A stretch of DNA of 64,000 bases, from positions 124,001 through 188,000 of the forward strand of contig JAVKTT010000004.1 in the NCBI GenBank assembly GCA_031460505.1, given 5' to 3'. The position numbers and the translations under genes are program-made. This stretch comes from JAAYTL01 sp031460505 (GTDB lineage Bacteria > Bacillota > Clostridia > Tissierellales > Tissierellaceae). The notes under the pieces were generated by a model, which was not told the DNA's origin, searched no databases, and saw only the letters and a program-made list of their open reading frames with translations. The stretch's first letter is position 1. Each line of letters opens with the position of its first letter. Of this stretch, positions 1-8,614 are shown piece after piece.

Positions 1-179
1 CCTATTACATCCTCTTCCATAAGAGTATCTATTACTTCACTGATTCTTTGTAGCACCTCATGTCTGCCATTTGCAGTACGTGAATCTTTTTCCGTTCTTT
101 TCAAAATGTTCCCCTCTTCATCAATTAAGCCACCGTTTATACTTGTCCCACCTAAATCAATCCCAATTACCTTTTTCAT
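1..179 (-). CDS. ROK family sugar kinase, N-terminal part (cut by window edge)
   Basis: The first 59 codons begin MKKVIGIDLGGTSINGGLID, the phosphate-1 ATP-binding motif (DxGGT) of ROK kinases. A GGAGGT site lies just upstream of the ATG. It sits 17 bases after the nagZ-like gene on the same strand, so the two are probably one operon. By context it may phosphorylate N-acetylglucosamine or a related amino sugar released from the cell wall, but glucokinase is equally compatible with so short a piece. The rest of the gene lies outside the window. Confidence 0.8.
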   Translation of the reverse strand, partial: MKKVIGIDLGGTSINGGLIDEEGNILKRTEKDSRTANGRHEVLQRISEVIDTLMEEDVI

Positions 180-196
180 CTTTACCTCCATATTAA

Positions 197-1420
197 TTAT
201 AAATTATTTATGATTTCTTCTGCTTTTAAGTTTAGATCTCCAATATCTATGCCTATATTCTCTTCAATTAAATATCTGTTCTTTAATTCAAGTATTCTAT
301 ATACCTTCTTATTTATTTCATCCTCTGTTAATTCGCCAGTTTCAATACTTTCCAAAATTTTATCAATTACAAGTCTTGGATTCTCTACACCATGACATAC
401 TAATAAAATATCTCCTCCAGCCTTTAAGAAATCAATACTTGCTTCTTCTAGAGTATAGTTGTTTACAATGGCTCCCATAGTCATGTCATCTGAAATAATT
501 ACGCCATCATATCCCATTTCATCTCTTAATAAATCACCTAAGATTTTTTGAGATAATGTGGCTGGATATTTTTCATCAATAGATGGAACTAAGATATGGG
601 CACTCATTATCATTTCAATATCTTCTTCTATTGCAGCTTTAAAAGGCTTAAGTTCAAAACCCTTTAATTCATCTACATTTTTCTCTATTACAGGCAGTTC
701 TATGTGAGAATCTGTCGAAGTATCGCCATGTCCTGGGAAATGTTTGATGCTTGGGATAACAGATGTGCTTCTTATTCCACTGGCAACCTGCAATCCCATT
801 TCTGAAACTATTTCTGGTGTAGTACCAAAGGCCCTCTTACCAATTACTGGATTATTAGGGTTAGAGTTGATATCCATTACGGGTGCAAAGTTTAGATTAA
901 GACCTAGACTTTTTACCCTATTCCCTAGTAGTTCTCCATATTCAAAAGCTAAATCAGTATCATTTGTATTACCTATATCAATTGAATCAGGAAGCTTTTT
1001 GTACTCTTGGGGCATACGACTTACCTTGCCACCCTCTTCGTCTATGGCTAGAAATAGTGGAATATTGTTGCTGCTCCCTTTTATTTCTTCAACTAGAGTA
1101 TTTACTTGATCTTTAGATTTAATATTTCTACTAAAAAATATGAGTCCACCTACTCCTAAATCTTCAATATATGCTCCTGTAATGTCACTTAATTCTGTGC
1201 CTTCGAATCCTACTATTAGAAGTTGTCCTACCTTCTCTTCTAATGTCATATTATCTATTTGCTCTTGGATCTTATCTATCTCCTCTGGTTCACCTATAGG
1301 AGGTACATCTCCTGAATCTGGGTTAGGTTCAACTGGTAGAGTATGATTTTGTGGCGTGCACCCTATTATGATAAATGAGAATAGGATGGTATATATTATT
1401 AATTTAAATAATTTCTTCAT
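197..1420 (-). CDS. nagZ: Beta-N-acetylhexosaminidase (glycoside hydrolase family 3), lipoprotein
   Basis: This is a 407-residue GH3 hydrolase that should remove N-acetylglucosamine from muropeptides during cell-wall recycling. The diagnostic NagZ motif KHFPGHGDTSTDSH lies at about residues 226-239 and supplies the His/Asp acid-base pair. The nucleophile-type segment GVIISDDMTMGAI follows at about 310-322. The N-terminus has a hydrophobic stretch ending in a lipobox (IIIGC), so the protein is probably a lipid-anchored extracellular enzyme, as in other Gram-positives. A low-complexity Pro/Glu linker separates the lipobox from the catalytic domain. The ROK kinase gene follows directly. The family assignment is firm; the natural substrate is inferred. 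Confidence 0.93.
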   Translation of the reverse strand: MKKLFKLIIYTILFSFIIIGCTPQNHTLPVEPNPDSGDVPPIGEPEEIDKIQEQIDNMTLEEKVGQLLIVGFEGTELSDITGAYIEDLGVGGLIFFSRNIKSKDQVNTLVEEIKGSSNNIPLFLAIDEEGGKVSRMPQEYKKLPDSIDIGNTNDTDLAFEYGELLGNRVKSLGLNLNFAPVMDINSNPNNPVIGKRAFGTTPEIVSEMGLQVASGIRSTSVIPSIKHFPGHGDTSTDSHIELPVIEKNVDELKGFELKPFKAAIEEDIEMIMSAHILVPSIDEKYPATLSQKILGDLLRDEMGYDGVIISDDMTMGAIVNNYTLEEASIDFLKAGGDILLVCHGVENPRLVIDKILESIETGELTEDEINKKVYRILELKNRYLIEENIGIDIGDLNLKAEEIINNL

Positions 1421-1570
1421 AAGTTCTCCTTACCTTTCCTTATCTTGATTTTATAATATATTATGCCTTTTTACAACTTAGTTAAACTACTCAATAAAAA
1501 ATAACAGAAGTTTAATTTTATATGATATACTGTTCTTTATAATTAAACGAAAATGATTGGAGGCTTTCTT

Positions 1571-2764
1571 ATGTTATCAAAAAAAATATCAGACAAATTA
1601 GGAAATTCATCCTGGATTCGTGCAATGTTCGAACAGGGTATAAAACTCCGCAAAATATATGGAGACGACAAGGTTTATGATTTTTCGCTTGGCAATCCTG
1701 ATCCACAACCGCCTATTGAGACAAAAGAAGCTTTGAGGAAACTGGTAATAGATGATTCACCAGAATTACATAAGTACATGAGTAATGCTGGATTCCTAGA
1801 TGTGAGGGAGAAAGTTGCTTTCCATATAAATAAAGAAACTGGACTTGACCTTACAGCAGAAAATATAATTATGACTGTTGGAGCGGCAGGAGCAATCAAT
1901 GTTATTCTTAAAGCAATCCTAGAACAAGATGATGAGGTTATTGCATTATCACCATACTTTGTGGATTACGGCTCTTACGTTGACAATCATGGTGGTAAGC
2001 TTGTACTATCGCCTTGCACCAAGCCGGATTTCCAACCTGATCTTTTAGATCTTGAAAAAAGAATAACTCCAAAAACTAAAGCAATAATAATAAATTCGCC
2101 TAATAATCCTACAGGAGTTATTTACAAAGAAGAAGTTCTAAAAAACATGGCAAAACTTTTAGAAGACAAAGAGAAAGAACTAGGAACAGAGATACTTGTA
2201 ATTTCTGACGAACCATATGTAAAGCTTGTTTATGATGGTGTAAAAGTCCCTAGTATTCTTAATATTTTCAAGAACTCTGCAATTGTGTACTCCTATAGTA
2301 AATCACTGGCGATACCAGGGGAAAGAATTGGCTACATTGCAGTAAACCCAGCAATCAAAGATGCAAGCAGACTAGTGGCAGGTTTAGTATTTGCCAACAG
2401 AGTCCTTGGTTTTGTAAATGCACCGGGCCTATTTCAGAAGCTCATAGCTGAATCATTAGATCATACAGTTGACCCAAAGATATATCAGGAAAGAAGAGAC
2501 AAGCTTTTTGATATACTTACAAGCCTTGGATTTGAATGTATTAAACCTGAAGGTACTTTCTACTTGTTCCCTAAAGCATTGATTGAAGATGATATTGCAT
2601 TTGTGAAACATGCTCTAAAATATAATCTACTGTTTGTTCCAGGTTCTGGATTTGGATGCCCAGGATACTTTAGAATTTCATACTGTGTAGATATGAAGAC
2701 TATAGAAAACTCAATTCCTGCTTTTGAAGCTCTAGCTAATGATTTTAAGAATATGGAAACTTAA
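1571..2764 (+). CDS. Class I/II pyridoxal-phosphate aminotransferase
   Basis: A fold-type I aminotransferase of 397 residues. It carries the SPNNPTG cofactor motif and the Schiff-base lysine in SYSKS (about residue 244), followed by the phosphate-binding Arg in GERIGY. It resembles aspartate/alanine-type aminotransferases that in clostridia often start with a segment like LSKKIS. An ATG at 1553 would lie upstream of the ribosome site, while TTGGAGG at 1557-1563 sits 7 bases before the ATG at 1571, so I chose the latter. It is a single gene with its own terminator. The amino-acid substrate cannot be told from sequence. Confidence 0.9.
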   Translation: MLSKKISDKLGNSSWIRAMFEQGIKLRKIYGDDKVYDFSLGNPDPQPPIETKEALRKLVIDDSPELHKYMSNAGFLDVREKVAFHINKETGLDLTAENIIMTVGAAGAINVILKAILEQDDEVIALSPYFVDYGSYVDNHGGKLVLSPCTKPDFQPDLLDLEKRITPKTKAIIINSPNNPTGVIYKEEVLKNMAKLLEDKEKELGTEILVISDEPYVKLVYDGVKVPSILNIFKNSAIVYSYSKSLAIPGERIGYIAVNPAIKDASRLVAGLVFANRVLGFVNAPGLFQKLIAESLDHTVDPKIYQERRDKLFDILTSLGFECIKPEGTFYLFPKALIEDDIAFVKHALKYNLLFVPGSGFGCPGYFRISYCVDMKTIENSIPAFEALANDFKNMET

Positions 2765-2784
2765 ATCTATAAATTATTAATGTT

Positions 2785-2824
2785 AAAACACACTGTCCTT
2801 ATTCCTTCAATGACAGTGTGTTTT
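2785..2824 (+). terminator. Rho-independent terminator after the aminotransferase gene
   Basis: A perfect 13-bp stem (AAAACACACTGTC at 2785-2797, its complement at 2812-2824) with a 14-base loop. The outer A/T pairs give a short T tract on either strand. Confidence 0.85.
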
Positions 2825-2869
2825 ACATTTTGTGAACATGGGGCCTGATATTAGTTATGAAACAGACTT

Positions 2870-2906
2870 AAAAATAAAAAAGAGTTAATCATTATAAGAT
2901 TAACTC
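2870..2906 (-). terminator. Terminator after the coiled-coil protein gene
   Basis: A 9-bp stem (GAGTTAATC at 2882-2890 with 2898-2906) and a 7-base loop are followed on the minus strand by a T-rich run. It serves the minus-strand gene ending at 2922. Confidence 0.8.
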
Positions 2907-2921
2907 AAATTGCTACGTTTA

Positions 2922-3332
2922 TTATTTTATTCTTTTTAACATGGCTATATCTTTATAGTTGTTAGCAGTAACAATCTCCACAGTAGATAAATCATCTCTT
3001 AGTTCATCTATAGAGTTTTTCAATTCTAGATGCCTATTAGCATTTTTTGGTTCTAATTCTTCTAACAAAGTTTTTATTTCATTTTGCCCTATTTCTAATT
3101 TATCAAGGCGATCATTTATTGTGTCTAGGCTATCCTCTACTCCATTTAGCCTTTCCTCTACTCCGTTTAGTCTATTCTCTACTCCGTTTAGTCTATTCTC
3201 TACTTTTTCAAGACGAGTATTTGTTTCGTTTTGTCCAATTTCCAATTTATCAAATCGATTATTAGTTTCTTTACTTAATGTCAGTATCTGATTTTGGATG
3301 TTTTCTAGTAATTCTCTTGTTTCTTTATCCAT
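2922..3332 (-). CDS. Small coiled-coil protein with heptad-like internal repeats
   Basis: A 136-residue, highly charged protein with no signal peptide or membrane segment. Nearly all of it is predicted coiled coil. The middle has tandem 7-residue repeats (VENRLNG, VENRLNG, VEERLNG), flanked by two copies of a KLEIGQNE-type segment, so the whole protein looks built by internal duplication. Such proteins are common next to phage tails or as free oligomerising proteins, but no phage gene is nearby. No function can be assigned. It ends just before a clear terminator and is transcribed alone. Confidence 0.75.
   Translation of the reverse strand: MDKETRELLENIQNQILTLSKETNNRFDKLEIGQNETNTRLEKVENRLNGVENRLNGVEERLNGVEDSLDTINDRLDKLEIGQNEIKTLLEELEPKNANRHLELKNSIDELRDDLSTVEIVTANNYKDIAMLKRIK
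3134..3203. repeat. 21-bp tandem repeats inside the coiled-coil gene
   Basis: Three full units and part of a fourth, each 21 bp and each containing CTCTACTCC(G/A)TTTAG. They encode the heptad repeat of the coiled coil. The unit is a multiple of 3, so copy number can change without a frameshift. Confidence 0.85.
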
Positions 3333-3424
3333 TTATCCATCCCCTTTGTTTTTATACAAATTAGCATTAAGTTATTAATATTTAGTATATCATATACTGC
3401 TATATAGCACAAGTGTTCTTTGTG

Positions 3425-3901
3425 CTAATTATTAAATTTGTTATGTACTACATTCTCTATAAATTTTTCTGCTCGCTTAAAATCTCTATCATTAGGGTGA
3501 CCTTGTGATAGTCTTCCTAATAGATCAAAGATTTTTATATCTGTAAATTCCTTTGCTATAAAGAAGCCTTTACAAGAGAAACTTCCCCTAACTATTGCTC
3601 CTTTAGACTCTAATAATTTAATCAAACTTTTATTATAAAACTTCATACCTACACCACTGGTTGAAAACACAAAAACATTTTTGTCACTTAAACTTAATTT
3701 TTCAACTAATCTAAATACCTTTGGAGACAAGCTTTCCTTGTATACTCCTGAGCCAAATCCAATTAAATCGTAATCTTCTATGTTAAGATCATTAGCATCT
3801 CTAATATTTATTAGCTCACAATCAATCTTACTACTAAATGTACACGCAATTTTTTCAGTGTTATTTTTATAATCAGAACAATAAACAATCAAGGTTTTCA
3901 T
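3425..3901 (-). CDS. Flavodoxin-domain protein
   Basis: A 158-residue protein that starts with a flavodoxin-like beta strand and FMN phosphate loop (LIVYCSDYKNNTEKIA), followed by GFGSGVYKESLS and VFVFSTSGVG, which match the other two FMN-contacting loops. It is probably a soluble electron carrier or quinone-reductase-like protein of the flavodoxin/protoporphyrinogen-oxidase (HemG-like) group. The start is supported by AAAGGA upstream. No redox partner gene is adjacent, so the electron donor and acceptor are unknown. Confidence 0.8.
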   Translation of the reverse strand: MKTLIVYCSDYKNNTEKIACTFSSKIDCELINIRDANDLNIEDYDLIGFGSGVYKESLSPKVFRLVEKLSLSDKNVFVFSTSGVGMKFYNKSLIKLLESKGAIVRGSFSCKGFFIAKEFTDIKIFDLLGRLSQGHPNDRDFKRAEKFIENVVHNKFNN

Positions 3902-3935
3902 AGAGTGATATCCTTTCTTAGTACTCTAAATTCTT

Positions 3936-4823
3936 TTAATATAATTTTGAATGTTCTGGTTGCCACAGTAACTTTCCATCAGAAGAATATATGTACTCAT
4001 CTTCAAACCATGGTTCTCTTTGCATATTAGATCCCCCTGTCCAAGTATCTACAGTATAGTGATGTTCAAGTCCTAAACTATCAGTTGCAATTACTAACAT
4101 TGTACATATTTCTCCATCGCCTAAAGAAATCTTTTTATCTACTTCATAACCTGTATAAAGTACATTATTTGGTATAATTTCCTCAGAGATTGTCTTGTCA
4201 TCTACTTTAACAATTAGGGCTATCTTAGTAAACTTTATATCTCCCTTTGCTTCTTTAATTTCTGCACTTAGACTTCCTTTCCTAGAATATGTATCGCCAC
4301 CATAACTTGCCGTACCAAGGAGTCTTGGATACATAGTTGGAAAAACCTCACTCTTTATATCCCATATACCAATTTGTTTATCCTCCATGGTTTTCTTAAC
4401 ACCATTATCATCAATTACAATTATAGGTAATGCATCAGAAAAAATACTACGGTGTACTGTAGCTGTAAAACTTGTATCCGTCTTATCCATTGGGAATAAT
4501 TTCCCATCAAATTCAAGATTTACTATTGTATTTTCGCTAACTTCTTTAGGTATAAGATTAAAAGTAATAGGCACAGTAAGACTATCACCATTAACAGTTC
4601 CTATATCCGTAGTACTAATTTCAATAAGGCTTTCTTTTCTATTTAACATATCATCCACATTTGAGTAAATAGCATTCATATCATTTCTAATTTCATTACT
4701 TAAATTATTCATTTGATGTTTTGTATATTCTGTTTCGCTCTCTATTCTATTGATCTTTAATATTAAAGTAAATTGGGATATCATAAGTATTGCAATTAGT
4801 AAATATAATCCGTTCTTCTTCAA
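3936..4823 (-). CDS. Membrane-anchored protein of unknown function
   Basis: The protein begins MKKNGLYLLIAILMISQFTL, a single N-terminal membrane anchor followed by a short coiled segment and about 230 residues that look extracellular and beta-rich (many T/V/S strands, a C-terminal Trp/Tyr-rich patch). I place the start at the TTG at 4823, because GGGGG lies 7 bases before it, whereas the ATG at 4827-4829 is only one base from it. I do not recognise the family. It may form a transcription unit with the flavodoxin-like gene 34 bases downstream. Confidence 0.7.
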   Translation of the reverse strand: MKKNGLYLLIAILMISQFTLILKINRIESETEYTKHQMNNLSNEIRNDMNAIYSNVDDMLNRKESLIEISTTDIGTVNGDSLTVPITFNLIPKEVSENTIVNLEFDGKLFPMDKTDTSFTATVHRSIFSDALPIIVIDDNGVKKTMEDKQIGIWDIKSEVFPTMYPRLLGTASYGGDTYSRKGSLSAEIKEAKGDIKFTKIALIVKVDDKTISEEIIPNNVLYTGYEVDKKISLGDGEICTMLVIATDSLGLEHHYTVDTWTGGSNMQREPWFEDEYIYSSDGKLLWQPEHSKLY

Positions 4824-4867
4824 ATCCATTCCCCCATTTATACTAGTAAATATTTATTTAGAAATCA

Positions 4868-5179
4868 TCAATTACCTACCTTAATACTTTGTACAAATTC
4901 TGCATTAATAATTTCTATGCCTTTTTTTGTTTCAACCTCTATCCAATTTTCATTTACATCTATTATTTTCCCTACTACATTTGTACCAAATGACCCTGTA
5001 GAGATTCTACAATCTCTTCCTACATATTTTTTAATTACATCATTCGTCATAATTATACGCCCCTTTATATTTTTCTTTTTTTGAATTACAGCTCTTTGAA
5101 TTAGTCGCTGTTCTGGTAGTAGCACAAATATTATTATAAAAATAGGCATGTATATAGTTATCCATGCTGATGAATTCAA
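4868..5179 (-). CDS. Small membrane protein with an RNA-binding-like (Sm/YajC-like) C-terminal domain
   Basis: A 103-residue protein: one N-terminal membrane helix (about residues 6-22), then a basic stretch (QKKKNIKGR), then a 55-residue beta-rich domain ending in KKGIEIINAEFVQSIK, which resembles the DUF6897-type and YajC-like small barrels. It starts at TTG, 7 bases after GAGGTGA. The function is unknown. The layout resembles YajC of the Sec accessory complex, but similarity is only in architecture and I do not call it yajC. Confidence 0.65.
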   Translation of the reverse strand: MNSSAWITIYMPIFIIIFVLLPEQRLIQRAVIQKKKNIKGRIIMTNDVIKKYVGRDCRISTGSFGTNVVGKIIDVNENWIEVETKKGIEIINAEFVQSIKVGN

Positions 5180-5220
5180 GCAAACATCACCTCTTAAAAA
5201 TTATTAATGAAATATTTAAC

Positions 5221-5294
5221 TTAATCTATTACCTTAACCCTACGAATCTGCATTTTTAAAGCTTTTACACCTAAGGTTAAACTTTAACTTTAAG
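5221..5294. repeat. 74-bp dispersed intergenic repeat, copy 1
   Basis: It matches 15689-15762 over 74 bases without gaps (65 identities by hand count). The right part is an imperfect palindrome around TTAAACTTTAA. Both copies lie 11-16 bases from the 3' end of a minus-strand GNAT gene. Confidence 0.85.
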
Positions 5295-5309
5295 TATAAG
5301 TATAAGTCT

Positions 5310-6287
5310 TTACTTATCTATCAATAAAGTCTTAACCATAATTAAGCAAGGATTCCATTCATCCCATAATGTTGGAAATACTTCAAGTTTAGAAAAGCCA
5401 ACGCTTTTATAAAAGGATATTGTTTGATCATATTCTTTATAATGTCCTTCATCTACTGTCTTTACTTGAAGATATTTATATTTAATCATTGCATATTGTT
5501 CCAAGGCATTATATAGTTTCTTGCCAATACCTTTTCTATGATATTCTTTTTTAACTCCCATGCAGTGCAATTCTGCAGTATCTATACTACTTTCTTTCAA
5601 GGTAATAAATCCAATAATTTCTTCATCCTTTTTTGCTACCCATAAAGGTAGATTTCTTGAGTCTTGGATATATGACTTAGTACTTTCAGGAAGACCAAAC
5701 CATTCTGGCAGCCCTAATAGAGTCTCAGACACAATCCTTACCTTCTCATCTGGACTATCTACTTTAGAAACAATAAAATCATCTTTTGCATTAGAATTTA
5801 GTCCTACTGCATATATGCGTGAACTTTCTCCCCATGGATGATAGCCAGTTCCAATATATTGAAATCCATATTTCTCGTAATATCCAATGTGATCGGTGCA
5901 TAGATAGAGGTGAGGGAAATTGCTTTTTTTAGAATCTATCTTCGCCTTTTCTAATAGTAGAGAACCATAGCCATTTCCTCTGTACTGTTCCTCAATGTAT
6001 AAGGCACAAACCCAAGGATATAAATCCATACGACTAATAAAATCATTTGTTATCAGACCTGCACACCCAATTATTTTATCTTTATCCATTAACAGATACC
6101 ATTGAGGTAATAAACTGGTAGTAGTTACACAGTTTGTGATGCAGTCTTCGTAGACTTTCATACTATTCTCCGATGCCCACTTACTTTGAAAATATTTAAT
6201 TGCTCTATCTTTATATTCAGGAGATTCTTTTACAGATATAATTTCTATTAAAAGACCAATTCTAGAATCCTCGCAAGTTTTATTCAT
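5310..6287 (-). CDS. Tandem GNAT N-acetyltransferase
   Basis: A 325-residue protein with two GNAT folds. The first (about residues 10-150) has the acetyl-CoA pyrophosphate loop in EEQYRGNGYGSLLLE. The second (about 160-320) has KKEYHRKGIGKKLYN. Both loops keep the Q/RxxGxG/A pattern, so both halves could bind acetyl-CoA. Substrates of such duplicated GNATs range from antibiotics to amines and proteins, and cannot be predicted here. A ribosome site (AGAGGTAAGG) precedes the ATG. It is a single gene, followed by a copy of the 74-bp repeat. Confidence 0.87.
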   Translation of the reverse strand: MNKTCEDSRIGLLIEIISVKESPEYKDRAIKYFQSKWASENSMKVYEDCITNCVTTTSLLPQWYLLMDKDKIIGCAGLITNDFISRMDLYPWVCALYIEEQYRGNGYGSLLLEKAKIDSKKSNFPHLYLCTDHIGYYEKYGFQYIGTGYHPWGESSRIYAVGLNSNAKDDFIVSKVDSPDEKVRIVSETLLGLPEWFGLPESTKSYIQDSRNLPLWVAKKDEEIIGFITLKESSIDTAELHCMGVKKEYHRKGIGKKLYNALEQYAMIKYKYLQVKTVDEGHYKEYDQTISFYKSVGFSKLEVFPTLWDEWNPCLIMVKTLLIDK

Positions 6288-6349
6288 AATCCTTACCTCT
6301 CTAAATTCTATTCATTTTTGTATTGTATATATTTTTTATTACTTCACAT

Positions 6350-6535
6350 TTATCTATAGTTTGTGTTAATTACCGGTTTACCATCTTTATCTAATAAAGG
6401 TGTTACCCCTCCAGCATATCCAGACCAACTGAATAAATAGTGTACTCCTGTATCTTTGTCTACTATAATCTTACATCCTGATGATCTTTCATTGTAAATA
6501 ACCTCAAATCTTTTATCAGACTTATTACCAAACAT
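6350..6535 (-). CDS. DUF6440-like small protein
   Basis: A 61-residue protein beginning MFGNKSDKRFEVIY and ending in a conserved-looking GYAGGVTPLLDKDGKPV segment. This pattern, an ExIY strand, a VDxxTGVxYL strand and a GGxTPLLDxDGKP turn, is that of a widespread Firmicute family of unknown function. I start at the ATG at 6535 because AGGAGG lies 7 bases before it; an upstream in-frame ATG at 6574 would add 13 residues unlike the family. Confidence 0.75.
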   Translation of the reverse strand: MFGNKSDKRFEVIYNERSSGCKIIVDKDTGVHYLFSWSGYAGGVTPLLDKDGKPVINTNYR

Positions 6536-6588
6536 ATACATTCCTCCTAAATAATTTATTTTATTGCTTTCCAACTATAACTTTAAAT

Positions 6589-7218
6589 TTAGAATAACTT
6601 CATCTGTTCAAAGGGTTCCTCTTTTTCTACTCTTTCAATTTTAAGTTCATGGCTCATATTTAATTTGACTATTTCATCGATAGTTCTTTGCGTAGTACTA
6701 TTATCCAGCCAATAATCCAGTGTTTCATTTTCTATTATAAGAGGCATTCTAGGGTGTAAATCTTTCATATATTTATTGGATTCAGTTGTAATTATTACAA
6801 AGGATAGGTCTTTATTTCCCTTTTCGTCTGCAACTAATTTAACTATTCCCCCTAAGGAAAGAATTTTCTCCTCAGGTAAATATATTTCATGCTTTGCTTT
6901 CCTCTTATTTCCTTCATCCTTCCACTCATAAAACAGATTCGCAGGGACAATACATCTTGAACTAAGAAAGGATTGCATAAACATAGATTTTGTACCTATA
7001 GACTCGCTTCTTGCATTAATAACAAGCTTACTATTTCCGCTGAAAGGGAATCCCCATTTTGATAATTTTAAAGTTCTACCCTTATCATCCATAACAATTG
7101 GTGCATTTTGAGATGGGTATATGTCACCTTTCTTAAAATCCGTAGCCTCTCTCTTTAATATTTTGTATTGTTTAATTATTTCTTCCACATCACTATCAAG
7201 CATAAATCTTCCGCACAT
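6589..7218 (-). CDS. yedK: SRAP-domain protein (abasic-site protein-DNA crosslinking, YedK/HMCES family)
   Basis: A 209-residue SOS-response-associated peptidase fold protein. Members bind abasic sites in single-stranded DNA and form a thiazolidine link through the N-terminal cysteine. Cys2 (MCGRF) is present, along with the conserved Asn of NARSE (about 68), the catalytic Glu in FYEWK (98) and the His in HPRMP (155), so it looks active. GGAGGTTAAT precedes the ATG. Its upstream region carries a short inverted-repeat element. Single gene. Confidence 0.92.
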   Translation of the reverse strand: MCGRFMLDSDVEEIIKQYKILKREATDFKKGDIYPSQNAPIVMDDKGRTLKLSKWGFPFSGNSKLVINARSESIGTKSMFMQSFLSSRCIVPANLFYEWKDEGNKRKAKHEIYLPEEKILSLGGIVKLVADEKGNKDLSFVIITTESNKYMKDLHPRMPLIIENETLDYWLDNSTTQRTIDEIVKLNMSHELKIERVEKEEPFEQMKLF

Positions 7219-7237
7219 ATTAACCTCCTTCTCAGTA

Positions 7238-7304
7238 TTAGATATATGGTAATATTCCTCACTACGTTCAGAATGAGATGCAAGGCCACTTTTGATATAT
7301 CTAA
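7238..7304. repeat. 67-bp inverted-repeat-bounded element (possible MITE remnant)
   Basis: The ends are perfect 10-bp inverted repeats (TTAGATATAT at 7238-7247, complement at 7295-7304). The interior has an ATTC...GAAT hairpin around CTCACTACGTTCA, a motif type I recall from short dispersed repeats of clostridial genomes. It contains no ORF and lies between the SRAP start and the M50 stop. Confidence 0.55.
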
Positions 7305-7329
7305 TTTTAAAATTAAGGCAAAGTATTGC

Positions 7330-8505
7330 CTAGGATTCATCAATCCTCTCTTTCATCCAATCACCAAGCATTAGCTCCATTTCAGCCTCTCCTTTGATTG
7401 GAAAATTATCATATAGATCTTTAAGCTTTTCATAATATTCTAAGGCTTTTGTTTTATCTTCATTGTAGAAAGCTTCATAGGCCATTTGTAGTCTAATTTT
7501 ACTCATCATAAACTTTGATGCTTTAATATATTTTTTTAGGTTCTTATTATATAATCTATCGATAAGATTTTTGTTACATTCTCCTATAAGTTCTAAAAAA
7601 ATCCGCTCGCTGTTGATTTCATATGTATATAAGGGAACTAATTCATTAATATGTGGAACTAAGGAGTCCATAACTCTAGTAGCATTTTCAAAATCCATAT
7701 TATCAAGATACCAAGTATACTCCAATAACTTTATACCTGTGTTAAGTGGATTAGATACATCTGCGCCTTCTTTTAATTCAAACAAATTATAATCCATATC
7801 TTTAATTCTAATACCTTTACTTAGTAAACCATTTACTCTTAATTGGAGATAAAACCCAGTCTTAGCTTCATCATCCTTTAGCATAGACTTTACATTATAT
7901 GCATCATTTGGTAACCCAGAAATTTTAAAAGGTATTCCATTTGTTAATGCTGCCACGATACCTGCTAATCCAAATAGTAGGAGTATAGTGTTAAGTGGAA
8001 ATTTTATATCTTTAATTAATATTAGGGATATTATACTTATCCCAGATGCTATTAAATTCATGAAAACTCCACCAAAATTATAGATTACAAAGGGATATTT
8101 ATCATTTTCCAACTCTGGAGGCATCATAAGGCATTGACCAGCTGTACCGGGTATATTGTACTTTTTAAATTTATATTTTCCATCTTCTTTTATTATTGTA
8201 AGTGATCCTACTCTAAATGATACAAATGTATATCCTGTGGCTAAGCCAAAGATTAGGTGCCCTGCTTCATGTATTATTATTTGAACCAAATAAGAGATAA
8301 TGAATATTGCAATTAGGAAAAAATCCTTAAATATTCCTGAAAATAAGCTCTTGTTACCACTATTAGGAATCATTTTATCTATTACCCTAGCTGATAAAAA
8401 TCCTAACACAAATCCCAACATTAAACATACAATAATAAATGTAGCTATTCTTAACGAACTTTTGATAAATTTTTTCTTGTTTTTATGTTTGCTTTTAGTA
8501 TTTAT
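7330..8505 (-). CDS. M50 family membrane metallopeptidase, apparent AUA start
   Basis: A site-2-protease-like integral membrane zinc peptidase. The HEAGH zinc motif lies in a membrane helix (His at about residue 79 in this numbering). Several more membrane helices follow, then a soluble C-terminal half of about 170 residues that may be helical repeats. The first ATG (8421) has no ribosome site and would cut a membrane helix in two. The reading frame stays open upstream to GGAGGG (8512-8517), and the only start 6 bases after it is ATA at 8505-8503. That start adds a Lys-rich leader and completes the first helix. No ATG, GTG or TTG occurs in frame between the upstream stop and 8421. Possible substrates are unknown. 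Confidence 0.8.
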   Translation of the reverse strand: MNTKSKHKNKKKFIKSSLRIATFIIVCLMLGFVLGFLSARVIDKMIPNSGNKSLFSGIFKDFFLIAIFIISYLVQIIIHEAGHLIFGLATGYTFVSFRVGSLTIIKEDGKYKFKKYNIPGTAGQCLMMPPELENDKYPFVIYNFGGVFMNLIASGISIISLILIKDIKFPLNTILLLFGLAGIVAALTNGIPFKISGLPNDAYNVKSMLKDDEAKTGFYLQLRVNGLLSKGIRIKDMDYNLFELKEGADVSNPLNTGIKLLEYTWYLDNMDFENATRVMDSLVPHINELVPLYTYEINSERIFLELIGECNKNLIDRLYNKNLKKYIKASKFMMSKIRLQMAYEAFYNEDKTKALEYYEKLKDLYDNFPIKGEAEMELMLGDWMKERIDES

Positions 8506-8614
8506 TTTTAACCCTCCTACGCCTATGTTACAAAAATGTTTTCATGGCTATTATCTATTTCGATTATACCAAATATTACCTATAAATTCTTTCATTAATC
8601 ATCACTCGATAAGC

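Noticed and set aside
3047..3291. Plus-strand frames opposite the coiled-coil gene
   Set aside because: They are low-complexity shadows of the tandem repeats, with no ribosome site.
4868..5179. Calling the small membrane protein yajC
   Set aside because: Only the layout (membrane helix plus small beta domain) fits; the YajC sequence motifs and secDF neighbours are absent.
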